Translations under genes and position numbers: made by a program
Source of the DNA: Albula goreensis
Lineage: Eukaryota; Chordata; Actinopteri; Albuliformes; Albulidae
Assembly: GCA_022829145.1 (NCBI GenBank)
Contig: CM040764.1
Coordinates: 9,940,049-10,004,048 of the forward strand
Direction of reading: 5' to 3'
Length of the DNA: 64,000 nt
The notes under the pieces: generated by a model
Database searches by the model: none
Told to the model about the DNA's origin: nothing
Seen by the model: only the letters and a program-made list of their open reading frames with translations
In this document: positions 12,201 through 24,200 of the stretch, piece by piece
Position numbering within the stretch: the first letter of the stretch is position 1
Layout of the letters: each line of letters starts with the position of its first letter

Positions 12201-15200
12201 ACAGTTAAACTGAAATATTTGAGGTGTTCTTCTGAAGTGATATAGGTTCGCTACCATTACCCAGTGTGGCTGAGTAAAAAGCCTGGTACGAGGCTGGACC
12301 TCCTGGGAATTCACAGGACAAAGGGAATTTGACCCAGCAGGGGTTCAGCTCACCTCCTAGATGGTGCATCGAATTAATGCTAGTTTATCTTCATGTAGGT
12401 TTGTGTGCTGCAACAAAAATGCATTTGGTCATGCAGTTTACAAGACGGCCAGAGGCCAGTCAAGTTCTCTTAGGTATATATACGGGTATATATATATATA
12501 TATATATATGATAGCATTATGATCAGGTACTATTTATGATTACTGAATGATGAATCTTATCATCAGCAGTTGTCACCTGGTATTTTTATTCCGAGTACCG
12601 GCCTTTATGGAGGGCCTTGACCAGGCCAAGTACTTGATTTTCTGGCTAATTATTTATTTACATGAATTACCACCTTTACTGTTCGTGCTTAAGCCCGTTT
12701 AATTGGACATGGAGCTCTACCAGATTTTGTAAGTAAACGTATGCCACTGTCCTTCCATGTTTAATTGGACACCTGGTTTCCTTTGCCATTTTTGCTAAGG
12801 AAACATATACCTCCATGTTTAATTGGGCACTGAGCTGTCTTCACCAGAAGGAAACCTTCTATGCCCCTGCATTAGCAAGGTTAATATATTCCTGTGAAAA
12901 TCTTTCATAATTCTGTAGTTCTTTATATTGAATATTTACAGTAAGATATCCTCTGCCTACACTCTGATATGGGGCGTCTCTGCTCTGAGTTGTCACTCGT
13001 TTCATGTCTACTTTGCCAGCCTTGTCATTAATTAGATAGTGGGATAAAAATATCATCCTGACTCAACACCTTCATGCCGTCGCATAGCTGCTGTGTAGTT
13101 ACCGGTCTGCCGTCCCCCTTTGAGGGTTCTGACTGAGACGGGGCTATTTTAAAAAGCAGCCATTTGCCGGAGATTGACTTGGGCAGCCCAGAGGAAGCCT
13201 GACACTGAGGTATGGGGGAGAGAGAGAGAGAAAAAGACAATGGGGATGTGAGTTCTACATTTGGCGTCCTGCCGTGTTTATGGGACGAGACGGAGGGAAC
13301 ATGACACCGCGGTGGGGTGTTGGGGCAGGCGAAGGTTTTGTACCGTGCTGCTCTGTCACACCAGGGAGGCCTCAGTCAGTCCCGTGTGAGCCTCACATCT
13401 GCTGACAGTTTGGGCCAGTGCGGAACGGCGCTCGCTGTCACAATACAGACGCCTGATAGGAGGGCCACAACAATGCTACCCGTGAAGAGTGCTGCCCTTT
13501 TGAGTGCTACCCTGCTGAAGCGGGCTGGCATGAGTATCTCCCAGCATGCTCTCTGGCAGCAAGAGAGGTTGTTGACGGTTTTTTAGTGATTTGCTCACCA
13601 GGCAAAATATCCAGCAGTGTATACATCAAAGTGCATTAACTTTATTAATACTAATAACACTGTAACCTGCACTTGAGGGGGTGAATACTTGAGGAGGTTG
13701 AAATGTTTTGAAAAGAATTAGGACATTTTGTGACTATGACAAATGAAGTTGTACTTTTTCCACAGCTTTATTTTTGTGTCTATGAGAGCTGATGGGAAGA
13801 AAAAAGTTTACTGAATTTCATTTTAGTTGACAGACATGATGAAATGTTTCATGTTGGTATATGTATTATTTATGGTTGATAATGAATAGGCTGGAGTCAC
13901 ACTCCTAATATATTTAACAGTATGGTGAAAAATGTATTAGTCTTTGGTAAGGTAAGTTACGCCCTCCTCCATCCTGTGCTTGATGTGGTCGTTGGGAGGA
14001 CGGGGCGTAAGATGAGCAGGGCCTCATGGCTTGTGTGTCGTGGGGCTAATGGTCCTCAATAATGCATGACCGTGCCGGCTAACAGATCAGGCCGTCTTCC
14101 TGTGCGACCTGCCCCAGAACGGCCCCTTTGAGCTGGGGGATCAGCTCGTTGTTCCATCCCGGATCACCAGGTGTGTTGGCGTGTAACTGGAGGAGCGGAG
14201 GTGCGAGAATAGTCCCCCCGTGCCAAAAAATCCCTTTAATCCGTCTGTGTGACACACAAAGAGCCTGGCCTCCGTCCACCTACGGCTAACCAACAGCTGC
14301 AACGGCCTGTCTGCGGTCTGTAGCCCAAGCTTCGTGTTTTCCTCTCCTCCACGCCTCGTTTCTTCACTTTTAAACATGTATTGTATATTTTTTTTTGTCT
14401 GATACAAAAGATCAATCAAAGATGATAGAACAGGGTTACTGTGTTCTGAATATTGCTTGGAATGTTTTGTGTTGGCCTTAGTCTGCTGCTTTTTAGGATA
14501 CTCCCTGTCCTTCACATAGAATTTCAGGAAGAAGGCCAAAGACAAGAATAAATATGAATACAAAGAGGCGGCAGTTAGGGACAGTATGGAATGACACATA
14601 TATATATGCAGTGAAAAAACAGTAATATGAATTGTTGAAAGAAAAAGGAAAATATGTGGAAGTTGAAGGAGAGTAATGTGCTGAGCAGGTGAGAGCAAAG
14701 TGCAGACTCACAAAGACCCTTTCATAGGCGCCAGGGTCAAGGGCATGAGGTAAAGAGGAGCCCAGAGCTGAGAAGAGGGCTGGTCTTTTTAGAGTGGAAA
14801 CAAAGCTGCCTGTTGTATGACAGCGTTTAGTGGGGGATCTGTCGACTGCGTGCATTTTTGGAATTAGGCTAATGTGCTTGTGACCGAGCCCTCTCTCGCA
14901 GGCAGTGGGGAGGTCCCAGACAGCTCAGTGTTAAAGCACCTGCCTAAAGCACCTCAGAACAGATCAGACTTACGCCTGTATCTTTGAGATGGTCTGCAGT
15001 CACTGGCACTGAGCTGCATCCGACCCTGTCTGTCACTGCCCAGCTCAGCCAATCCTCTTGTCCCCTCTGACCCTGGTTAATTAATCCATCCCAAAAGGTT
15101 ATACCCATCAGCTGTTTGTGTGGATCCTCACTTCCTGTCTGCTATCTGCATTTGTGCATGTATATACACATGCGTGTGCACAGTCTTTATTTATAACTGG

Positions 15201-18200
15201 TTTCTATATGACTGTTGCCCCAAAGGAAATATTGTAATTTGTGTAAAGGCAGTGCATTTACATTTTTACTCTTGTTTGTCACAACACATTCGGCTCATGA
15301 CTCACACAACATCGCACATCTGTGTTAAACTTCCACAGAGACAGGCAAAGAGCTGGGGCAGTGGTGTAGCTATCAAACCTGCTCTTTCGTACTGAAAGTG
15401 TTTCCCTGCTATCTGTTTTAAGATGCACACTTTTGCCTTCCGTCTCAACTGGAAAGGCCCCTGACTTCAGATAGAACTTCCCCTGAGTTTTCAGAGGGGC
15501 TTGATTATCTGTCTTATACACCAATCATATGAGTGTCAGAAAACTACACGACAACGATGTATGACCTTAGCAGGCTGGGAGGAACGAGTGCAGCAGAACT
15601 CAGTCAGTGGTGAGTGAGGCTATGAACCAGGCCTCCTTTGCTCAGGACATGCATTTTAACTCAGTCCATTTCTCCAACTTTCTCAGCTACCTGGATACAT
15701 TTTTATGGTGAAGAGAAACAACAGAGAGATAAAAGTTGTAAAGAACCACTTTTTTTTTTTGCACTATATCTATTTTTAAGATTAATAGGGAAGACTGGTT
15801 GCTCTCCCCATAGTGCTGTAAACATTACCACCAAGGGGTGGGGAAAAAAATTGTGATACTTCCACTGTTAATGTTCACAGGAATGGAAATAATGTAACCC
15901 TGCATAACATGATCTTGTGCTTTAAAAATTAACAAGCAACAAAAATCCAGATTGTTACATTGATGGTTGTAATATTCATGACTTTTGCCTTGGTTCTGCA
16001 CAGTAGTAGGCTCTAATGATCATAAAATGTAGTTTGAAAAAGTATTTTCATATGGCTAACCTGTCTTCCCTTCTGCTCCGTCAGAGTTTGTTTCGATATC
16101 AGGATTGATATGAAATTTGATATCATATATAATTTTGTCGAGATGGACTGACAACAAAGCGCTTGTTCTGCAGGTATTGAATATGGCACCGCGTTCATTT
16201 ATTAATGTCTGGGATCAGAACCGATCCCACTCAGGATTTCACATTCACACCCCTGCCTCATCTGTGCTCTGCAGCAGAATGTACAGGGGAAACTCCCCTG
16301 CTCTGTGTTCCACCGTGTTAACTGTGGAGTGAAAGCTCAGTATCTACGCTCTTGGCTGAGCATTCTGTTATTTGTACATTGTAACCTAAAATATTCTACG
16401 CTTAAAAAAAAAAAAGTATGCCTCCAATCCTCTCCCAGAATTTTATGTGTATCATAACAAAAATAATGAATTATTGAAGGTTTCTATGGCTTGTTCTGCC
16501 CTTAATAAGCATTTTCCAGAGTAATCATCATTTAACATTTATATCTAATTGGGATGTGTTGGTATTTTGATTCATTTTAAGCTTTTTTTTGTGAGAAGTC
16601 TCAAACTACATAAAAGTGATCCCTCAGAGGGGAAAAAGTATATTTCCCTGTACAAAGCAAATATGTGTATTTTCGGTAAATTACTTTTCTGAACTGTTTT
16701 GTTTCTCCAAACTTTTATAAGTGCTTGGTACATCAAAGCAAACACTATTCTTGAGTTTATTTCCTTATTGAAAAACATGATGTGCCTTTCACGCTGTAAT
16801 TTACTGGAGTATTACCCATGCTCCACAGAGCACTTCTCAGCGAGTTTGTGAGAAAGGTTGCCTCGCTACATTTGATCATTTGATGTCTCTCTGTGGTCAC
16901 ATGCTGACTAGAAGAGCACGAATATCATTGAGTTCACATTGGCTTCGTTTGTTTTTTGTGAAAGTTTTGCAGGTGGCTGACTGATAAAGAATGCTTAGGC
17001 TGAATGCTGGCGAGAAGAGAATCGTTGAGGTGAAGAAGAAAAAAGCATTCTCATGGTTGTCTTTGATATTAAAGGTCCTTCCGAGAAAACTGCCTTTGAT
17101 GCCTTTGATTTCCTGAATACAGATACATAAATCTCTGGAGTAATTTTACCGTGTGGCTCCCGCACCCTTTCGGATTTGGCACATTCTCTACTTTCTGACT
17201 CTCGGTTTGACTGCACTTTCTGTTTCTTTGAATCCCGTCGCTTTCCCCTGAGGTCGATTACTTTTAAATGTTTGTGGTTTTTTTTTTTTTATGATTTTGA
17301 AGTTGGTGAGAGTGCGTTTGGTGTGACTTCATGGCATGAAAAGAACTTGGGCTTTGCCGTCACCATTTAGAAATGAAAAGCAGATACCTGCAGATTATTA
17401 TTTCTAGAAAAGTGATGCTCATGGGTTTGTTTGTTCCAGGAAATGATTCATGTTTCCAGCTCATTCATTTCTCACTCTGATTGTTTTCTGATATACTTCA
17501 TGAGATAAGCTTTGAAATTTGACTCCCAGAGGTCTGCTGTAATTATTTAATTTCAATGTAAGATATATACTATTCACACACATCATTTAAGTTCTGCATA
17601 TATTGACTTATAACTTACATTTCACATTTTTCTCCCAAATAGTTCACAGATATTTATATGATGTAATTATAGATGTCTGTTTGATGTACTTCACAGCAGG
17701 AGAAATGTCAAAAGGGTTTCAAAACTACAGACAGTCTCCCTCTCAATTAATTTATTTATAATAACCATATTCATTAGTGCAATTTGGAAGTCTTCTTTTT
17801 TCTGAGGGATTCCGTTATCCTCATGTGCACTGCCAGGATTTTTTTTTCTACTCTTAATGAGGATGGACTATCATCACATTACTCCATTTGGGTCCTGTCT
17901 GATTGCACTTTATTGCAGCCACGCGGCCTTCCATAAAGACGGGAATGGAAGTGACCTAACTGCTGAACTCGGCACCGTCGCCAAGGGCCTGAATAAGGAG
18001 AGGCTTCTCCGTCCGGCAGGCGGTTCAGCCTCCACGCGGCTTTGACCCAGAAACTGGAGGAAGTTTGAGAGAAAAAAAAAAAAACAAAACCTTTGAGGTT
18101 AGATTGCAGATGAGGGAAAGCAATAATATTAAAAAAAAAAGTTTGAGCAGTTTTGTGTCAACCGAAGGGTTTTCCCCAAGCTTGCTGAGAAAATATCACC

Positions 18201-21200
18201 CCACCCCCGCGCGGTTTGAAGAACAAAGTTAACAGTTGCGGTTGCCCTGGGCCTTGCACGATATAGAATATAAATTCTTCTAATGTGTACTGGGCCTTTG
18301 TGGAGCCTGTGAAATGTTTTGCACTTTGGTTGTTTGCAAAGTGGATTTAAGCTGAGGTGAACTTTCGCGAGCTGAATTTAAATTGTCTGCACCAGCCGGA
18401 GGCTGTCATTGGAGGGCCCGTGCCTCGGATGATTAATTTCCTCTGAGCCATTAAGTATTGGTTTGGGTGATCAAATTTACATGTGTTATGTCACTGGGGT
18501 AACAGTTGCCGGGTCTATATGCGGTATCAGCTATATTGTTGCTTGGAAAGCTGTTTGGTTAGGTCCACTTAGAATGAGGATTGTAAGGTGTGTTTCTCTG
18601 CAGATGAGTACTCAAACTCATGATCACTGAAGCCAGACTGAAAGTCCTTGTTTACAGCTCTACGTGATTGTACATGCAGTGTCATGTTACATATCATACA
18701 TATGATTATGTACTGAATCTTATGGTCCCTCATGATTTTTAGATATTATGAACTTGTTACAGTTCACAAAGGAAATTATTCCTCATATAATAGACTGAAA
18801 GAACAGAATTTGCCACTGTATGATAACAGACATCAAAGTAGATAACAGGAAGAAGAAACAATAAGAAAATTCTTTGGATAACTCTTCAACTTGATATAGC
18901 TTGGTGACTTTCTGGTAATGAAATTCAGGTAACTGAAGTCTGCCCTTGGAAATTCATTTTTGTAAGCTAGATGTGCCACATTGAGTGCTTCAGTCAGTAT
19001 TTGATAGTTCATGTTGAACATTGGAGCTGAACCATAGTGAGTGCCATATACAGTTTGCATCTCCAACTTGTGACCCTAACAATCTAAATATAGCACATGA
19101 GAAATTTTTGGGATCATGTAGCAGGCTGAAATATGTGTAGTAATGACAAGTATCACCTATACCATTGACTTTAAATAGATTCGATTTTTCAAATGCTTTC
19201 CATTTAAGCTGTCCTGATACAACGGTTGTGGTTATGAATCAGAAGATCCATGGAGTGAAAATATTTTCTTTGAGGTAAAATATTTACCTCAAAATAGTTT
19301 CAGAATGAAGAATTTACTTTTTTTGGGAGGCAGAGGTTGTCAGGCAAGTGAAAAACTGAACACGATAAGGTATTCAGGTAGCTATAATTTGTCTTCTCAC
19401 TTTGCTGTTGCATACATTTTTTATTTGAAATGCCTTTATAGATGAATTAATGATTGTGGAGGATATAAATGTGAAGGATTAGGGAGTGAAGTAACCTGAC
19501 TTACTGCTCGGTCTCCTGTCAGTGATGCACGGGCTCAGGCGTGCGCTCATGATTCATGAGCAGGAAGTACTCCGCATGCACGCGTCGCCGTACCTGTTTA
19601 TTTACCATCTCGGTGTAAACGCGTCAGAAGAGACGCACAGGCCCACTGGAGAGGACGGCGCACCGCTGTACGTCAGGATATGGCGGCACAACACGGTATT
19701 AGTCACCCACCGCGGCGCCGTGTCCGCTCCCGGACACGTGAGGCTCCGCTAGGCCCAGCCCAGCCATTAAGGCGAGCAGGAGAGTGCGGTCTGTCTGTTT
19801 ACATCACCAACATAACTGTGAAGTTCCTCTTTTATTCATCTCAGCTTTCTTTTACATTCCATTATTTATTTGCTTGGCAGTCACCCTCTTCCGACTGCGC
19901 CTTCATTTCTTTTACATCACCTTCAAATCCCCATTACATCACCTTCAGCAACCTAGTTTTCTCCCTTTTTTTTTTTTTTTTTTTTTTTTACTGGAGCAAT
20001 TAAGGTAAAGTTTTCTTTACTCAAGGGTGCATCACAAGCATCCTACTCAGTATTTGATCCCACAGTCCTCTTGCAACTCTAAAACAACAGATCCTCTGCA
20101 CCTCCCTGGCTCTCAGTGCGTCTTAAACCATGGCTCTCCTATTCAAAATGGGTCATAAGCATCGGTTGTGCGGTCCAGTCAGGCTCGTGTGGAAATTCGA
20201 GAGTGGGCTAATGTGCTAACAGAGTCATGTGGAACATTTTTTTTTCTCTAATTGAAAATGTCTTTGTCGTTAGCCTGCAATAAAACCAGTAATTGAATTC
20301 TTTTTTAGCTTAAGGCAATAACCTAGAAAGAATGGGCCAAAGCTAATGACATGTGGATACACCTACTTTTAGCACAGTCTGCAGGCTGGGTGTGGAGAGG
20401 CTAGCTGTGAGCGTTAGTTATTGGGCAGAATCTGCCAGGAGACCTGTTGTCATAGCGCTGTATTCTGCCCAATAATGATTATGTTCCATGGGGCATGTAT
20501 GTTATGTTCACACTAGAGCCTGGTCAGTCATGCTGTTTAGGGGGTTTACCTGCTTGGGAAACCTGCAGCTTCCTTTGCAAATGCCCTTGAGCCTCTCTGA
20601 GTCCCTACAGGGAAAGTATACTTGATTTGCTATGCTAAAATGAATAACTGCTCTGGTACTTTGACTCTGTCACAGCTCTCAGAAGCTGGGAAGCAAATGG
20701 TGGAAGCTGTGGAGCCAACGGTCCTCACAGTATAGTTCCTGTGCAGTGTATTGTATACATGGTGTCATAAAACAAGCCCTCGAGAATGAACTTGCCCAGT
20801 CCTTTTCTATTCTCAGTATTTCTTTTTCTTGTGTTCTTAGAAAGTGAACTTAGACTTTATTTTGCCATTAAAACATGGCATCACAATAGGTTATGTCTTT
20901 CTCCAGGAAACTAGAAATCCTTTACATGATTTGACTAGTGGCATTTGAGAAGACTGTAAGGCAACCGTATTAACCCCCTTCCTCCCACACTGTCTATATT
21001 GAACACAGATCTTTTCAGATGGGTACCATGCAGGCAATGGGGGCCCGTGGAGATCGTCTTCTACCCTCGCCCACCACAGCAGCCTCATCCACCCCACCCC
21101 CCACAACACACCCCTCTCCCTAAAACCTGGCAACACACATTTAATTAAGGGCCTGAGTAGCTGAGGAGGCCTGTGTCAGCATTAGCGCTCCAGCCCAATG

Positions 21201-24200
21201 CCAGGGGATGGCCGCAGTTTCTCAGCCAGGGACATCCATCTCCTCGGCCTCCCTGCTTTATGAGCCGTAGTTTATGTCCTGAGCTGGCCCCCTCCCTCCC
21301 TCCCTCCCTCCCTCCCTCCATAACTCTGTGGCTGATCACTGGTGGAACAGGCTGCATCATTACTCGCCCTGTAAGTTGGTATAAATAACCTCAGGGCTCA
21401 CAGTCCCGATAAAGCAGCCATGCAGTCTCTCCCCTCTGTTATTTGCAGAGAGCTCTTATTTTCTTGGCATGGAGCAGAATTCATATCCCATCTGACGTGG
21501 TGAACCTTAAAGCGCTTCTGTCGTAAGAACGTTCACAGAAGCAATTCGATATGCAGCCAAAAACACTCACAAGGTTTTTTTTTTCTAAAAAAAACCTACG
21601 ATGCCAATCAGAGACTGATAAATTATTAGATCCACCAAAAAATGTTTCATGAGCATCATTAATTTTTATTTTTGTTGTAGTGATCAACCCTGAAAACATT
21701 TACACTGAATGTGTTTCCTCTTGTTGCTCTCATAATTCAGTCTTAAATGAGTAAAAAAAGAAGAATTAAAAGAAAACATAAATACAGGTTAAACATCCCT
21801 AAGTGCTAACAGCTGCATGCATATGATAGTGACCATCGGACGATATCCTGGCATTGTATCCATCTTCTACATGCTACATGTGTACTTCTACATACCATGC
21901 TAACATATGTCCGACTTACGTCCATTTCGAGATACAATGGTCGGTCAGAACAGAACTCAGACGTATGTTGGACAATGGCTGTATATGAAAATATTCCAAA
22001 ATCTGCAAAATTCCAAAATCTGAAACACTTCTGGTCCCATGCATTTCGGATGAGGGATACTCAATTTGTATTTGCAAGTATTTGGTGATTTAAATGTCTT
22101 TTTTTACAGTACTCATGTGAATTCCTGCTTTGATTATTCTTTTACCAATAAAATAAAATTTAGTAAATGTGAGAAAAAAGTAAGATGTTGCCATCGACTT
22201 ATATATGTAAGAGTTGACTTCATTACTTTCTTCTGACAATATTTTAAACTCTAATAAATTCAACTCAACTTTAAACTCATCCTGGTTTTCTTGGGGTACA
22301 CTGCAGTTTGAGCATTGCCTGTCTTATCACAGCCACCTCTTAAGGGAAACCAGTTACAGCATTTATTTTTTTCAGTTTTCAAATGAACTCAAAAGTTTTT
22401 AATGTTGATTTCTTCCAGAACTACGGAACCAATCCCAGTTCTGCCACACCTGTCACCAGCCACAAGCGCATGATCATCCCTACTCAGCCACCCCTGACTG
22501 CCACCAAGAAGTCCTCAGCCAAGCCTGGCTCCCAGCCCCCTTCTGCCACCAGTACCCTAGTGAGAGCACAGCCCCAGAGCTCACCCCAGCCCCAGGTGCA
22601 GCCCTCGCCCCAGCCCGTTCCGGCCTCCTACACCACCGCCTCCACCCCCAGCCGCCCCACCTTCAACGTCCAGGTGAAGAGCGCGCAGCCCAGCCCGCAC
22701 TACCTGCCCCCGGGCCCCCAGCAGATCCCCCAGCAGCCCTCCCGCTCCCCCGCCCCCACGCAGTACATGGCCACCCAGCCCCGAAGCCCGGACTTCGCCT
22801 ACGGGCCCCCCCAGCCTGGGTACGCCCCCCCGCCCCAGCGGGGTTACCCGGACCAGCACTACCCAGGACCCGGAGGGCCCGGCCCTGCCTACGGGGCCCA
22901 GAACACCTGGAGACCTGACCCTGGCCCCCCAGCCCCTGCCGGACAAGGGTACCAGCCTCCCACCCCCAAGAAGACTTACATCACCGACCCCCCGGCTGCC
23001 ATGATGCCCTCCCCCATGGGCCAGTACAGCTCCGGCCCTGGAGCTCCTCCTAAGGTACGCCTGAACAAACTCCAGTACATACTGCCCATGTCCCACTGCA
23101 CCCAATACACTGACACTTCACTGGCATTTCCCAGGTGAGTCTGCAGATATGCAGCACAATTCTGAGCAGTTTTGCCATTTCCATGCAAGGCCAGTGAGTG
23201 AGTCTCCCCCAGGCTTGCATTTGGAGTGCTTCACTCTATGAAAGCATCATTCTATATTTGTGTATGCAGCGTGTGTTCATGTTTTAAAGGTCCATGCAGC
23301 AGGGAACACTTTGCAATCCTCTGCTGAAATATTCAACATAAACAGTTATTTTAACCTTTATACATTTTTAAGTATATTTTCTGCTGGGGTTAACTCTCTC
23401 TACTTCCATTTGTAGCATGTGGTGTGTGTTTCATTTGTGCCTCTGCTATCTCTGTGTTACCTTAATATTTTTTTTTTTTTTTTCCACCACGTTGAGCACT
23501 GAACAAACATTTGTACAAGAACATTAGAAAGTTTCATGATGATAGAAAGCCACAAAGCTCATTCACCCATTAACCCAGTACAACTACTAGAGAGATCATA
23601 CCCTGCCTTTGGCCTGGTAAACAAACCGACTGAGATACTCTTTTAAAAATATATATACACATACATTTATGTTTTCATTTCTCTTGTCTCTTGTCTGTTT
23701 TACCATCTGTGTTTAGGTGTTACTTGAGTATTTGAATTTGGACTCAAGGTAACTGCTTCAAATCCTAACTTGGTTGTTGGTGTTTACCAACACTGTGGCA
23801 CAGCAAAATGCCCACCTATTGTAATTGGTGAGAAGTGAATGAAATGCTTGGGATATTATTATGTTCATTGCTGAGGATTAGGGCAAAAATCAGTGTTCTT
23901 TTCATGACATAAAGACATTCTTGCTGATTATGTTTAAGGAGAAAATTGACATTTAAGTAGTCTGTTCCGCAGTGTTTCAAATGTTCCTGCTATTTTAAAT
24001 AGTGTTCATACATACGCGCAGTGTAGGGAGCCTTATGTGGGATCAGTATCATGGTGCCATTCAAACTCCCATCATTGATGTTGTGACATTCCAGGCATTT
24101 TAAAATATATCTGAACCTGGAGTGTCACTGAAGGCTTCCAGAAGACTTACAGAAAGTGAAGGAGTATGAGATGACCTTGAATTCGAACAAAAACCTCACA

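Larger units (their letters stand above)
3570..22418. other. LPP intron b (18.8 kb)
   Basis: It starts GTACGG and ends TTCTTCCAG. Contents listed separately are CA tracts, a foldback transposon, a LINE-like tail, a 40-bp minisatellite, an AT tract, three degenerate repeats, a CpG-rich island, a CCCT tract and a pogo/Tigger-like element. A CpG-richer patch at about 8140-8490 carries an AP-1 site (TGACTCA, 8476-8482) and a CCAAT box. Poly-A or poly-T runs lie near 4238, 16405, 18070, 18130 and 19970. The remaining parts (about 9000-12400, 13600-19400 and 20500-21200) are AT-rich with no gene I can support. Confidence 0.85.

Noticed and set aside
14141-14698. 185-codon minus-strand frame in intron b
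   Set aside because: Low-complexity composition, no recognisable domain, no splice or promoter context; likely chance.
22581-23105. 174-codon minus-strand frame opposite the proline-rich exon
   Set aside because: It is a shadow of a GC-rich coding exon; the Gly/Arg-rich composition comes from reading CCN codons backwards.
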